Of a stretch of DNA of 64,000 bases, positions 1 through 10,566 are shown one piece after another. Positions within the stretch are counted from its first letter, which is position 1. The number at the start of each line of letters is the position of its first letter. The stretch is from positions 15,686,001 through 15,750,000 of the forward strand of contig CM075943.1 of NCBI GenBank assembly GCA_038030265.1, given 5' to 3'. Origin of the DNA: Corythucha ciliata (Eukaryota; Arthropoda; Insecta; Hemiptera; Tingidae). The notes under the pieces were generated by a model, which was not told the DNA's origin, made no database searches, and saw only the letters and a program-made list of their open reading frames with translations. A program made the position numbers and the translations under genes.

Positions 1-732
1 AACAGGAGATGTGGTATCCGCTTGGATAACGCTTGGATAACGCTGGACAATTTTCATCCCATTCGTCTTAAGCTGGGCACACACATGCGCTACTTGCCAA
101 GTACCGAATGTTCGGCAAGTAGCAAGCTTACTTTGCTTGCTACTTGCCTATTCACAAGTACCTTGGCACACACATACGTGATTTGCCAAGTTCGACAGTC
201 TCCTAGGAAACGATGAAAATTTGAGCAAGCAGCCCGTTAAAATGAATGACAAAAGACTGTTGTCACTGCAGCAGCTGAGGCTCACTGCCGGAGTTGGAGG
301 TCAAGTTCAGGTACAACTTTTTTTTTTTTTATTATTATTAAACGGGGAGGGAAGCCCAGAAGAAACTATCTCCTACCAAACTCGACCTATAAGATCTATA
401 TATTGTGGTGTCCCCTCAGGTGATCAGGTACAACTAGAAACCCTATTTTTCTTTGCTCAAAGTTCAAGGTTTCTGGTGGTATTTTTTTGAACGTTTTTTT
501 TTGTTTTTTTTAATGTCTCCCTATCAACAAATTTGCCTTTCGAATCTGCATGTTATCAAAAAAACTTGCATATCAATTAAGCCTTCTAATAGACCAAGAG
601 CCAGCGACGTAAAAAGTGCAACCAGAGTGTCTTCAGCTTCCCCAGAACAAAATTCCCTGACTCAGCAAATTTTTCATGGTTATCCAAATTGATATTGTTA
701 GTAAGATCGCTTAAACTACGAGGGTTAGTAGG

Positions 733-907
733 TAATGTATGCATAAAGTTGTCGCCGTAGGAGCCTACATTGTCAGTCTTCCTCGTTGAGATGCGTCAAA
801 AACGAACCGGTTTCGGCTATTCGCCATCCGTTTTGAAGCACGTCAACGAGGGAAGACTATCAATGTAGGCCCCTACGAGCTACGACTATAACTTTATGCA
901 TGCATTA
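733..907. mobile_element. MITE-like palindrome, about 175 bp
   Basis: The ends are TAATGTATGCATAAAG and its inverse CTTTATGCATGCATTA. The inverted arms continue through CCGTAGGAGCCTACATTG and GTCTTCCTCGTTGA, about 55 bp each. A partial relative lies at about 47803-47885 and shares TGCATGCATAAAG, CCGTAGGAGCCT, CCCTCGTTGAGGTGCGTC and AAAAACGAACC. No coding potential. Confidence 0.75.
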
Positions 908-1138
908 CGTTATCCAAATACATAATTATATGGGGGGAAAACGTCAAATTCATAACTCTGCCTCTGCCGATCGTCGAACTCAACAGAAGCTCTTCATTTT
1001 TTTCTAATTCCCAACAGTGTATTCACAATATTACCGCACTCCTTCACATGGGCAAATATGAAATGAAACGGAAAAAATCCTAAATTGTGTGCTAATAATC
1101 GATTAATACCAGACCGGTACAAAACGTCAAGGTAAGTA

Positions 1139-1586
1139 AAGCTTTGGTTTCCTAGAAAAGCGGTGCCGTAATATAGCGTTAGAAAAAATCCCCTTTTAAA
1201 TCACACCAGTAGTTGCCTAGAGAGCGGTCAACAGACAGCGGCACCGCTTCGAATGAGACGGCCGTTCATGACGGTGATGAACTGTTCATCAACGATTTTT
1301 GACGGTGACGGTGAACGTTTTTTATTTACAATGAGCGTGAAAACTGCCTGGACGCTGGATGGTGGCGAAATTGTAATTAATACTGTCCGAAAACGACTCT
1401 GTTCTGTTGTTAAAAGAAAATACTACCAAATAGTTGGAGCTACGAGGAAAAAACGTTCATCACCACCGTCACGATGGAAGCGGTGCCGCTCTCTGTTTAC
1501 CGCTCTCTAGGCAACTATGGTTTGATTTAAAAAGGAAATTTTCTACCGTAATATTACGGCACCGCTTTTCTAGGAAACCAAAGCTT
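1139..1586. mobile_element. Inverted-repeat element with long arms, 448 bp
   Basis: It starts AAGCTTTGGTTTCCTAGAAA and ends with the inverse TTTCTAGGAAACCAAAGCTT. The arms run about 110 bp inward and include AGCGGTGCCGTAATAT and GTTGCCTAGAGAGCGGT with matching inverses at 1480-1560. The inner part carries further short inverted motifs around GAACGTTTTTT and CACCGTCAC. No transposase; a foldback-type or MITE-like element. Confidence 0.75.
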
Positions 1587-2200
1587 AAGGGGTGTAATCT
1601 AGTCTAGTGACAGTCTGCCTTCCCACAGCCATCCAAAGAGTTAATTCAAACTCATGCTCATGAGGGAGAGATTTACTCACGAATTCAGAGTTTTTAATAG
1701 TTAACATTTTCTCGTAGAGGAAGTTAGGTAAATTAAATTTTGAGTAAACCATTGGAAAGTTGAGAAAAAGGAGAAGTTTTTTTGGGGTCCAACGATCTGA
1801 AGAGCAGTGGCGGCTATTTATTGAACCAGCACGACAAAAGTGCCACGTTTTTTCGCATGTTGACGATTCTAATTGGTCTCATTCCATTGGTACGGAATAC
1901 CGTAGATTTCAAAACTGTCTCACTTTTGAAGAAAAGTGCATTTCGACCCAAGAAACCGACGTTTTTGGTACAAAACTACGTTTTCTGTGAAAAAAAACGC
2001 TCATAACATAACTCGACAGGAGAGTGAGATAGGCCTAATAGTAAATTTGTACTCCATTTTACTTCCATGTTCCCCTTAAAAGCATGAAAAAAATCAATCG
2101 CTTTGCCATTTTTCCCTGACTTTTCTCATAAATTCACGAAATTCCCTGACTTTTCCAGTTTTAGAAAATTCCCTGACAATTTCCGGTTTTCCAGGTCTGT
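1587..2200. other. Intergenic stretch, no gene seen
   Basis: AT-rich sequence. At 1806 there is CAGTGGCGGC, which resembles a hAT terminal motif, but I found no partner end. From 2085 to 2190 a short phrase (ATTTTTCCCTGACTTTTC and variants) recurs three times. Confidence 0.4.
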
Positions 2201-2202
2201 AG

Positions 2203-3735
2203 ACACCCTGTGCAACCATTTGCATACTTTTCTTGCCCTGCGCATAAAACCGAGAATAATTCCCTATTAGTGGGAAAAATGTTCTGCCTCAATTTGGACG
2301 TGACGAAACCGGCGGCATCAAAGTTACACTTTTGGGGAGAAGTAGCAAAAATTCCGGTCAGACGGCAAAGACGTTTTATTCACGAGATAACGCATTGAAA
2401 AAAAACATAGGGAATGAATATTACATTTAGTGCTATCGGGTTCTGTGGCGTCGAGCCAATGGCAAAGTCGGAAAAGCTTAAACTCCTCTAATTTGAAGTG
2501 TCAGTTTTCGGTTCCAGGGTACTTTTTTCTGGGGGAAAATAGAGTGAGAAATCTATAAAAAATATATAATAAAAACCCATGATGAACGGTTTTCATGCTA
2601 TCGTATAAAAACAGTGTCACTTTAGGTAAGAACACACCCAAAAAAATATTTTAGGCTGCAGCGTGCGTGAAATTATGGTTACTTTCACCACGAATTATGA
2701 TAATGAGGAAGTTTCATGGTTAGAACTTATTCATAAATCTATTTTTTAAGGTTTATTTATGCTAAAACAGAGCATAAATCGTGATCCGTTCGTAAAATAA
2801 TCCAACAGTTAATAATTACGCGATTTTTGAAGTTTTAAGTCATTTCAAACACGCCAGCTAGCATGTTTGTGTCATATGCGCCTTCCGAAAAAAATGCACC
2901 TATAATGTAGCTGTCGGAGAGCGGTTTGTTGTGTTTCTTTGCCTAATTTTCTACTAGAGCTCTTCAATAATAAAATAATGGAGGATAAACAGATGAGCTA
3001 TTTAGAGGCATGAAAAGGACAGAATACAAGGGATATTACGTTGCGGAAAATGTTTGTTTTGGCAGGATTTCAAATATGCCAAAGTTTGTTAAGAAATGAA
3101 AATATTTCTGAAGGGCTTAATTTTGATTTATTTATTTACGTAGAAGGATTGATATGCTCACCGAAAAAAAAAATATTTTGGGAAAATGTGAAACTTCCTC
3201 ATTCATAATACGCGTTTTCCATGCGCCGTAAATCAGAGTGCAGCCGATGGGGTCATTCAAAATCCATCGACTAAATAAAACAGATTCGATACTGGAATTT
3301 TCCGTCCCTCTTCTTCCAATAGGCCCCATATACCCTGACACCGATAAGCGGAACTTCAGATTAAAAGAAAAAGGTCTGAGGTCAAAACGGAGACTGGACC
3401 GCACCTTCGGTGCAGTTTTTCGTGATTGTTTGGTTGGTCCTGCTCCCAACATCTTTCGGCATTTCCGGCTTTTCCTTTGGCTCGCAGCCGCAGGACCAGT
3501 TAGCTGAAACGCAACATTCATTTCCCAATATTTTGCAATGCGTTATCTCGTGAATAAAACGTATTTGCCGTCTGACTGGAATTTGTGTTACTTCTCCCCA
3601 CAAGTCCATCTTTGATGCTGTCTGCCACCGGTTTCATCACGTCCAAATGGACGCAGACAATTTTTCCCACTATTAGGAAATTATTCTCGATTTTATGCGC
3701 TAGATAAGAAAAGCACGCAAATGGTTGCACTTTTT
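2203..3735. repeat. Large inverted repeat (arms 2208-2425 and 3508-3731)
   Basis: The left arm (from TGCAACCATTTGCATACTTT to GGGAATGAATATTACATT) matches the reverse complement of 3508-3731 over about 220 bp with scattered changes. Both arms keep a short open frame of similar conceptual sequence (2210-2398 on +, 3518-3730 on -), but this follows from nucleotide similarity and matches no family I know. The right arm continues into GCACTTTTTACGTCGCTGGCTCTTGG at 3727-3752, whose inverse is at 597-625, so the left arm has been split or rearranged. Spacer about 1.1 kb. Confidence 0.7.
2702..2902. repeat. Dispersed repeat, copy 1 (copy 2 at 5849-6050)
   Basis: About 200 bp in the same orientation in both places, starting AATGAGGAAGTTTCATGG and ending GCGCCTTCCGAAAAAAAT. 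The copies differ by a small number of substitutions, implying fairly recent duplication or transposition. No inverted ends seen. Confidence 0.8.
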
Positions 3736-3755
3736 ACGTCGCTGGCTCTTGGACT

Positions 3756-4320
3756 AGTTGTCAATAACGTCCTAGAACATAGCTCGGATCACCGAAAATC
3801 GTTTTTTTTTTTTAAGGCAAATGTGCCCCGGAAGCAAACTTTTAAATTTAAGATTTATGATAAAACTGCTAGGCGGCAAGATTGATTCTATTTTTCGACC
3901 GGTACGAAGCAGGGATACAATGAAAATCGAATCGAAAATAGGATAGTCTAGCCTCATACAGTCTTACTTTAAACGCCGGCTTCCAGGGATGAAGATGAAT
4001 GACGTTGGGGTTAGAGCCACGGGTGAATCATAAAATTTGCGCCGAGGGTGCGGTCCAGTTTCCATTTCGACCGTTCAGACCATCAGCTACCAAAGCTACC
4101 TACTTGGTCCTGGTGTCATCAGCTGCATGCTGCCGGACTTCTGTCCGGGCTGGTGAGACCAGAACCAAATAGCTCTTCCTGCCTGAGGTTCTGAGTTCGA
4201 AATGGATACTGGACCGTAACCTCAGTGCAATTTTCATATTTTGCTTTCAGGGTACAATTTTCCTATGAACATCACGATTTTCGGTGATCCAAGCTATGTT
4301 TTAGGGCGTTACTGACAACT
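3756..4320. mobile_element. Inverted-repeat element with nested hairpin
   Basis: Ends of about 45 bp: GTTGTCAATAACGTCCTAGA at 3757 and its inverse near 4300-4319, including CGATTTTCGGTGATCC. Inside, 4047-4224 is a second hairpin whose ends share CGGTCCAGT and TTTCGA in inverse orientation. An ACTGGACCG..GGTGCAGTTTT end also recurs at about 3393-3420. No coding frame. Confidence 0.65.
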
Positions 4321-4329
4321 AATTTAAAA

Positions 4330-5395
4330 CATTGGCCGATTACTGGGGCATTAGAAAGCTTATTAGATCCGCAAGTTTTTTTGATAACTTGCAGGTTCGA
4401 AAAGCAAATCTAGTGGGAGGGGGAAATTTTAAAAAACCGATCCATAAAAATAAAAAAATACCAACAGTGAAAGACATTTTGCAAACCTCATACACTCGTT
4501 CCCACAATCGTCTACAAAGTCACCCAAACACACTGGCTTTTACAATTCCCTCCACACTTTCTCCGAGTCGCCATAATCGTAGATTAAAGCGGAAACGCCA
4601 CACCGATCTCCACAGTCCAACACAACCCTTTTGATTTGGTCCATTATTCTATTTCGATAATGCAGAAGGATAAAAATAATTACGAAATTACTATATTTTT
4701 ATCCGTCGATAATCTCGCACAACCATAAATAAATACGACAGGAAACTCGAGATGTGTAGAAGGGAAACGGAAAGAAAACTATTACTTGGCTCGGTACTTG
4801 CACGACATCGAAAAAAAATGGAGCATCCCCGAGTACGAATATTCGTTACTTGGCGAGTAGCGAGTATCCATACACACTACTAGGAGTTCGGCGAGTAGCA
4901 GCTAGGAACTTGGCAAGTAGGGCATGTGTGTGCCTAGCTTAAGGGGAATAGAACAAATCAGGTGCCCAGCAGTTTTTGTGACTAAATATTAGATTTTGCC
5001 CTCAATTCGAATTACATTTGTATACTTCTGGGAATAATCCGTGTCTTGTGGTTGGCTGAAGTGCATCTCGACACTAAGGTTCAAAATAATTACCTCAGTG
5101 CTACTTTCGAGTCATTGAGTGTGTCAAGGTCGTCGTCAGGAGCCATTCTGCCAGGAAGGGGCTGGCCAAAAACCGTGTAGCCACTTAAACGGTTCGTCCG
5201 AACGGATCGTTTATTCGATTGTTGGATTCCCCGGGTCGAAAACCAATTTTTACTCAACCCGCCGAGGCCTTAAGTGAGTGATATTCAGGTCTATTTTGAC
5301 CACCCCTAGCCACAAACGCCCCCATAAAGGGGTGGTCGGCAATAGCCTATCGAATTCCATGTGCGCAGTTATTTTCTCTGAACAAGCTTAAGGGC
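4330..5395. other. Intergenic stretch between repeats
   Basis: The 4332-4634 frame has no recognisable domain and weak coding character, so I do not call it. From 4790 to 4935 lies the right subterminal region of the 72-4938 element. From 4945 to 5395 I see only unassigned sequence, including a hairpin-like CCCCTAGCCACAAACGCCCCC segment at about 5313-5335. Confidence 0.4.
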
Positions 5396-5848
5396 AAGTC
5401 AACGTCTGAAATTGAGAGCCGCGCTCATTTTTTGCTGTTCTGAGGCTCACGTGGCTAAAAGTTTTGAAAACTTCAATATTCCCGGCTAAAATTGAGAAAA
5501 AGCGCTCGTTCGTGGCTGAAACTGAGAAAATGCGTTAATTTGTGGTTTCTGATCCAGCTTCCAGGCCAAAATTGAGAAAAAACGCTGGTGTGTAGTTATT
5601 CGGGAAAATTCGCGACTAAAATTAAGATGACCGCTAATTCCCATACCCTCGAAGTTTGTCATTTTGTAAATTCTAATTTACTGCAGAAATTAGGGAAAAG
5701 CTCAAGTTTCGCTGCTAAAATTGAGAAAAATCGGTCTTTAAGCGATCAAAATAAACATTCATACTTGGGTTGAAAGAGCTACAGGCATAAAATTGTTTTT
5801 GAAAGCCCCAAATTCGCGAGTTGGTCTTTGAAAAGTGCCAAATCACGA

Positions 5849-6050
5849 AATGAGGAAGTTTCATGGGTCAGAACTTATTCATAAATCTATTTTTTAAGGT
5901 TTATCTATGCTAAAATAGAACATAAATCGTGATCCGTTCGTAAAATAACCCAATAGTTAATAAACACGCGATTTTTGAAGTTTTAGGTCATTTCAAACAC
6001 GCCAGCTAGCATGTTTGTGTCATATGCGCCTTCCGAAAAAAATTCGCCTG
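5849..6050. repeat. Dispersed repeat, copy 2 (copy 1 at 2702-2902)
   Basis: Same orientation as copy 1. It ends at GCGCCTTCCGAAAAAAATTCGCCTG just before the hAT-like end at 6057. Confidence 0.8.
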
Positions 6051-6056
6051 TAACCA

Positions 6057-6112
6057 GGGCCGGATCATGGGGGGGGGGGAGCTACCGGGGCTATAGCCCT
6101 GGACGGCAGCAA
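6057..6112. mobile_element. Solo hAT-like terminal sequence
   Basis: CAGGGCCGGATCATGG followed by a G run and GCTACCGGGGCTATAGCCCTGG. This CAGGGCCGG..G-run form is a familiar start of hAT-type non-autonomous elements. No matching right end with a shared 8-bp flank was found, so it is an orphan end or its partner has decayed. Confidence 0.45.
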
Positions 6113-6439
6113 AATGACAAACTTCGAGGGTATGGGAATTAGCGGTCATCTTAATTTTAGTCGCGAATTTTCCCGAATAACTACACATGAGCCTTTTTTC
6201 TCATTTTTGGCGTGGAAGTCGTATCAGAAACCACGAATTGACGCATTATTTCAATTTCAGCCACGAATGAGCGCTTTTTCGCCAATTCAGCCAAGAATAA
6301 TAGCGTTTTTTAGAACTTTTAGCCGCGTGATTGCCCCAAAACAGCAAATTAGAGTGCATTCTCAATTTTAGCCGCCTAAGGACGTACAGAAACTGGGAAT
6401 TAGCCTTTTTTCTCAATTTCAGGCGTAGACTTGTCTGTA

Positions 6440-8080
6440 AGCTTTCTCACAGAAAAGAACTGTGCACATGGACCTTGATAGGCTACTCTGAGTCAAGAAA
6501 AATCGCCCAAGAAACCAACAACAAGGCACGACGTGCCATTCTCGAATGCGCCGACTTTCCCTAATAAAGACGTTTTTGTCTGGGGCTGGTGAAAATCGGT
6601 TAGGCAAAAATAGCCAATCTTCGAATAGAATATTCGGCCAGGAAGCTTTCAATCCCGGATATTTAACTCCCAATGTTGCAATTTTGCGGCTAACGTCAGA
6701 CTTTGGGTACTCTCGTGGCGGCTAGACCGGATTCCACGATCACTAAAAAGAAGCCCAGAAACTTGCGATTTCGCGAATAGGTAGGTACTTAGCCCCGAAA
6801 CTCAAATTGAAAATAAAAGTAAGAATGTTGCAATTTCGCGTTTGCTAAGACCTGCAACTTATAATTTCCCGAATATTCAGCCAGGAAACTTGTAATTTCG
6901 CTTAAATTTGGACCCGAACTTGTACACTCACACATATTTAGCTTTACTGATTACACTGGCATTCGTAAGGCCTAGTCATGGCCGCGCCTACTAAAATAAT
7001 TAAGGCCCTGAAAATTGCTATTTCGTGGAAAAAATGGTTCGGAAACTTGCAATTTCGCGAAAATAAAAGACCAGAAACATAGAATTTCGCGTCCAAGTGT
7101 CAAAGCGGTTACCAAATCTCCTTTTCACAATCCTACGTTCATGAGAACGAAACCTGAAAATCCTCATATTTCCAACTTTAAGCTTTTCGAGGCTCGGTGG
7201 TCTACCCCTTCGCTCCTACCATTCAGGTTTCGGACCCAGGCACGCTGGCTTGCCCCAAATCCGAGTCAGTGAGGACCCGGTTCACGAGGGCTGAAGACAA
7301 ACCTTAACACATTCAATGCGTATGATGTCAATAGACATCATGCCGTGTTTTCGGGCTGACGGATGATGTCATAAGACATCACGCTACGTTTAAGTCCTTC
7401 TTTTTTTTTCAAACTCCGTCAGGCGTTATTAGTAGTATCTGAGGTCCGTCCGTTGGTTTCTGTGTTCGAAAGACTACATTCTACCACCAGGATCGCTTCT
7501 TTTTCGGTTATCATGTTTTTGGTGGTTTTTATTGTCAGTGATTGAGAAGAAGTCGCCGGGCGAGTATAATAGGGCCCGTCACTGGGGTCGGCTTGGTTTT
7601 CCAAGACGCATTGAATGTGTAAGGGCATAACGGGGACTGAGGGTGTTGCGGCTGGACACCGCTGCCCTGTTCAAACATCAACAGTTCACTCGGTTTTGCC
7701 AAGTTGGGTCGAGAGATGGGGCCGGGGCCCGAGTTCGTAATGTAGGTGCAGTTTTCACGATCCTAGGTGGGTCTTACTAAAAGTTCGTCACTAAAAACCA
7801 AGATTTCTCAATTCTGGGGTCCCCGTCAAGAGTCAACTTGAGGTTTTCCGCCTTGTTGAAGAAATGCATTACATTTTTCAGAATAAGTCAATGAAACCAC
7901 ATGGTTTTCTACACTAGTGTAGCACTAGCAAAACAATGGAACGGACCTATATTGTTCGTTGAAAATCCAATTTTATGGATTTATGTTGCTAAAAAACCAA
8001 TTTTACGAGGTTGCCGAATTTGTGAGACCGAGTTCACTGATTTTGCGTACTAAAATCCGATTTAAGCTGCTTTGACTCAC
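6440..8080. other. Gene-free stretch of decayed short-period sequence
   Basis: Loose repeats such as GAAACTTGCAATTTCGCG recur from about 6740 to 7110, and units of the CCAATTTTACGAGG type at 7950-8060. At 7320-7388 two neighbouring hairpins share GATGTCAATAGACATC and GATGTCATAAGACATC. The open frames in this block are short and match nothing I recognise. Confidence 0.45.
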
Positions 8081-8083
8081 TAA

Positions 8084-8216
8084 TAGCGATTTCCATTCGA
8101 CACACTACACAAGTGTAGTGCCGCGTCCTCTCCATAAACATATGTTTCAATTCTGAGAGGACGGATGGAAAAACATACACCACACGAGTGTATTGCATTG
8201 AATGGAAAGCGCTATA
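8084..8216. mobile_element. MITE family T, copy 1
   Basis: Ends TAGCGATTTCCATTCGA and the inverse AATGGAAAGCGCTATA. Internal hallmarks are CACTACACAAGTGTAGTG, GAGAGGACGG and CGAGTGTATTGCATTGAATGG. Sister copies are at 40164-40282 (same orientation, shortened in the middle) and 49273-49407 (opposite orientation). Confidence 0.85.
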
Positions 8217-8427
8217 AAAAAGGCTTGAGTTTAAACACCCTTTAAAATAGCGGAACTTCACTTGAAAAAGAATGAGAATAACTTGAAAACCGAAAAAAAA
8301 AAAAAAAAAAATGAGCGAAATAGTACATTTCATAACGAGAGAGGAAAGTGAAACTTTCGCAGGGAGGTTACAGTGAGGGAAATACAACTTTTTTCACTGG
8401 TAACGCGAAAAGAAATAACCACCCTTG

Positions 8428-8564
8428 AATAGTATATTACGATACGAGTGCGGAACGCACTTCATTCCGTTCGAGTGTCAGAGCTAGCGCACGAGGCGTA
8501 GCCGAGTGCCGGTTATCACGCGAGTACGAAATGAGAAGTGCCGCACGACTATCGTACGCTATTT
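8428..8564. mobile_element. MITE-like hairpin, about 137 bp
   Basis: AATAGTATATTACGATACGA with GTGCGGAACGCACTTC on the left pairs with GAAGTGCCGCACGACTATCG and TACGCTATTTTT on the right. It is relatively GC-rich compared with its surroundings. No coding frame. Confidence 0.65.
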
Positions 8565-8589
8565 TTCCTACACCCAAAAATTATTATTG

Positions 8590-9022
8590 CATCACTTTTT
8601 TCTTTATTTGTCCGACAATTAGTGATTTAATTGAGTTTAGAAGATTTTCAGTTTAGAATATTACTCCCCCCTCACCGCACCATCCTAGCCACACCTGTGA
8701 ATTCGAGGGAGTGGGGACGCAGAAGAATTATTTAATTAAGAAAATTAATCTTGAAATTAAATACTTACTAGTTTTTATTATTACTTGTTGTGAGTTCTGA
8801 GTAAAAATTGCTCCCCAGGTGGGCTTCGAACCCGCGTCCTTCTGGTTTCGCGGCAGGTGCTCTAACCAATTGAGCTACCCGGGAGTCCATGCAAAGAGCG
8901 AATCCACCCGGGAGGAATCCCCTCCCGGAGCTCAAACTGCACCTATCGGGTCAATGCGTGTCATACGTCACTTTTTCTTTATATATCCTAAAATCTAGTG
9001 AATTAATTGAGTTAAGGAGTGA
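8590..9022. repeat. Direct-repeat-flanked segment around a tRNA-like sequence
   Basis: About 55 bp at 8590-8645 (TCACTTTTTTCTTTATTTGT to TTAATTGAGTTTAG) recur in the same orientation at 8967-9022. Just inside and outside them, TTACTCCCCCCTCAC (8663) and its inverse GTGAGGGGGGAGTAA (9026) face each other. This suggests an element enclosing the tRNA-like sequence at 8811-8884. Confidence 0.55.
8811..8884 (-). tRNA. Degenerate tRNA-like sequence, probably a pseudogene or SINE head
   Basis: On the minus strand 74 nt fold as a near-cloverleaf. The acceptor strands TCCCGGG and CTGGGGA pair with one mismatch and one wobble. The D arm is GCTCAATTGGTTAGAGC and the T arm GCGGGTTCGAAGCCCAC. The A box (TAGCTCAATTGG, 8866-8877) and B box (GGTTCGAAGCC, 8822-8832) are well preserved. 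The anticodon arm is damaged: the loop lacks U at position 33, two stem pairs are broken, and the nominal anticodon CGA does not fit a short-variable-arm tRNA. It sits between direct repeats, so a tRNA-derived SINE or tRNA pseudogene is more likely than a working tRNA. Confidence 0.5.
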
Positions 9023-9059
9023 GGGGGGAGTAATCCTATAATTGTTCGTAGAAAAGGGT

Positions 9060-10330
9060 CTTCTAAATTCATGAGCTCCATTTTGAGCCTCGAATTGACG
9101 TTTTTCCTTAATTTTAGATGAAACTGAGTGCGTTTTCTTAATTCTACCTCGAACTAGCCGATTTTCTTCATTTTAGCCGTGAAAAGATCTCAAAAAACAG
9201 TGAAATAACGCATTTTTGATCTAGTATTTCAATTACTGTACTGAGTATCGCCTAACCGCGAATTGGTGCGTTCTATAAATTTCAGCCTCAAAAGAGCAGT
9301 TTTTCCTCAATTTGACCTGTGGATGAACACTATTTCTCAATATTAAGGGGTTCAATAAAAAGACGTTGTTTCACTCACTTTTTAATTCGACTCCCGAGCG
9401 CTTTCGATCGCTAGATCATCGTCAGGGTTTAGGCTACACAAGTTTGTTTTCTATATTACTTATTTATTGATCAATTACCCCTCTCCCTACTTGTGTAGCC
9501 TAAACCCTGACGATGATCTAGCGATCGAAAGCGCACGGGAGTCGAATTAAAAAGTGAGTGAAACAACGTCTTTTTATTGAACCCCTTAATATTACAAGGG
9601 CACTCACAACATCGCCTTCGTTTGAAGAACTATTTCTCAATTTTGCGGCCACCAAAAATTCCATTACAATAAACGGTGACAATTTTTCCAATGCGTTTTC
9701 CCTCAATTTTACCCGAAAATTAGTGCTTTTCCCCAATTCTGCCTTCAGCAATTCCCCCCCCCCTTCAAATTTTAACAGTGAAATGGTCCACATAATCCGC
9801 AAAACCTTGAAGTGGGTGTTTTACTCAATTTCACCTGCGAACGAACAATTTTCCTCAATTCTAGCCATGAATAAGCACAAAACTTTACGCGCAAAGTCGC
9901 GCTCTTTCTCAATTGTACCCGCAAACTTGTCATGTATAAGTATAAAAACGTTCCATTATCACTTTTCAGAAATTTTACCCGCGTGAATGAGTTCCATTTC
10001 TCAATTTCAGCCGTGAATTACCGATTTGTCCTCAATTTTAGCCGCAAATGAGTGATTTTTCTCAATTCTAAATTTAAAGAACAATTTATTTTGTCAAGTT
10101 TAGCCCTGAAAAGGGCTCTATGAACCTCGAATTAGCGCATTTTCTTAATTTCGGCCCGGACTTAGCATCGCGAAACCGCAAATCGGTGTGTTTTCCTAAT
10201 TTCAACCGCGAATAATGAGATTTATTTCTTAAGATTAACGTGAATCAGCGCTATTTCTCAATTTTCAGCCGTGAATGGGTGTTTTTCCTCAGCTTTAGCC
10301 GCAAAATGTTATTTTCTGGATTTCTATTTC
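9060..10330. repeat. Type A short-period tract (about 30 bp, decayed)
   Basis: Loose tandem units resembling GCGAATTAGCGATTTTTCTC followed by AATTTTAGCC, about 30 bp each and heavily diverged. The tract is interrupted by the palindrome at 9343-9589. The open frame at 9558-9986 is a by-product of the array, not a gene. Confidence 0.75.
9343..9589. mobile_element. Near-perfect palindrome, 247 bp, inserted in a type A tract
   Basis: Arms of about 100 bp run from TTAAGGGGTTCAATAAAAAG to GGCTACACAAGT and back with only a few differences (for example CTCCCGAGCGC versus GCGCACGGGAG). The central spacer is about 45 bp. The sequence outside is the type A array, so this is an insertion. No coding frame; as RNA it would form a long hairpin. 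Confidence 0.85.
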
Positions 10331-10399
10331 ATCCGTGAACGAGCACGTGCCCCCCTCCCCCAACTCTGGATCCGTGACTGGCTGCCCACGCCTTGATCA

Positions 10400-10417
10400 C
10401 CGGCTGGCTACGCCCCT
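10400..10417. mobile_element. hAT-like terminal motif (right end)
   Basis: GGCTGGCTACGCCCCTG; its inverse starts CAGGGGCGTAGCCAGCC, a common hAT-type end. A second similar phrase, CTGGATCCGTGACTGG, lies just upstream (10366). No partner left end with matching 8-bp flank was found. Confidence 0.4.
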
Positions 10418-10566
10418 GTGTCAATGTCCAATTTTTTGATTTTTGAGAAGCGGCAAAACAAATTCCAAGATTTCTAGAAATGCACATAAACTCATACGTG
10501 TATTGTAATACTTTATGTCCTTGCCAGGTATTAATTTCATTTTATTTTAATGTGGCATGTAGGTGA

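Larger units (their letters stand above)
72..4938. mobile_element. Candidate composite DNA transposon with inverted ends and TTAA flanks
   Basis: The left end (GCTGGGCACACACATG from 72) is preceded by TTAA at 68-71. The right end, read inward on the other strand, is GCTAGGCACACACATG and is followed by TTAA at 4939-4942. Both ends carry several copies of a motif like CTACTTGCCAAGT in both orientations (roughly 92-210 and 4790-4925), as expected for subterminal transposase-binding repeats. No transposase frame is visible, and the interior contains other inverted-repeat elements, so it would be non-autonomous and a nest for later insertions. TTAA duplication is typical of piggyBac-type elements, but these ends do not start with the usual CCC, so the superfamily is open. 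The two ends could also be separate copies of a smaller repeat. Confidence 0.5.
5400..6380. repeat. Long inverted repeat (arms about 5400-5666 and 6110-6380)
   Basis: The inner 76-78 bp of each arm are almost identical in inverse orientation (5588-5666 versus 6110-6188, around GACAAACTTCGAGGGTATGG). Outward, the arms keep aligning for about 190 bp with more divergence and consist of the ~30-bp decayed units (AATTGAGAAAAAGCGC on the left, its inverse on the right). The spacer contains the 5849-6050 dispersed repeat and a hAT-like end at 6057. Confidence 0.8.

Noticed and set aside
2210..3730. Similar peptides (starting MQPFA) on both arms of the 2.2-3.7 kb inverted repeat
   Set aside because: Explained by nucleotide similarity of the arms; neither reads as a known domain and both are short.
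5588..6188. Identical frames starting MCSYSGKFATKIKM on opposite strands
   Set aside because: They are the two arms of an inverted repeat, not a duplicated gene.
7320..7388. Hairpins as a possible CRISPR-like array
   Set aside because: Only two imperfect hairpins in a eukaryotic genome, no spacers and no cas genes.
9558..9986. 142-aa open frame
   Set aside because: It runs across a palindrome and a type A array; the peptide merely translates the repeat units (SI..N..F..).
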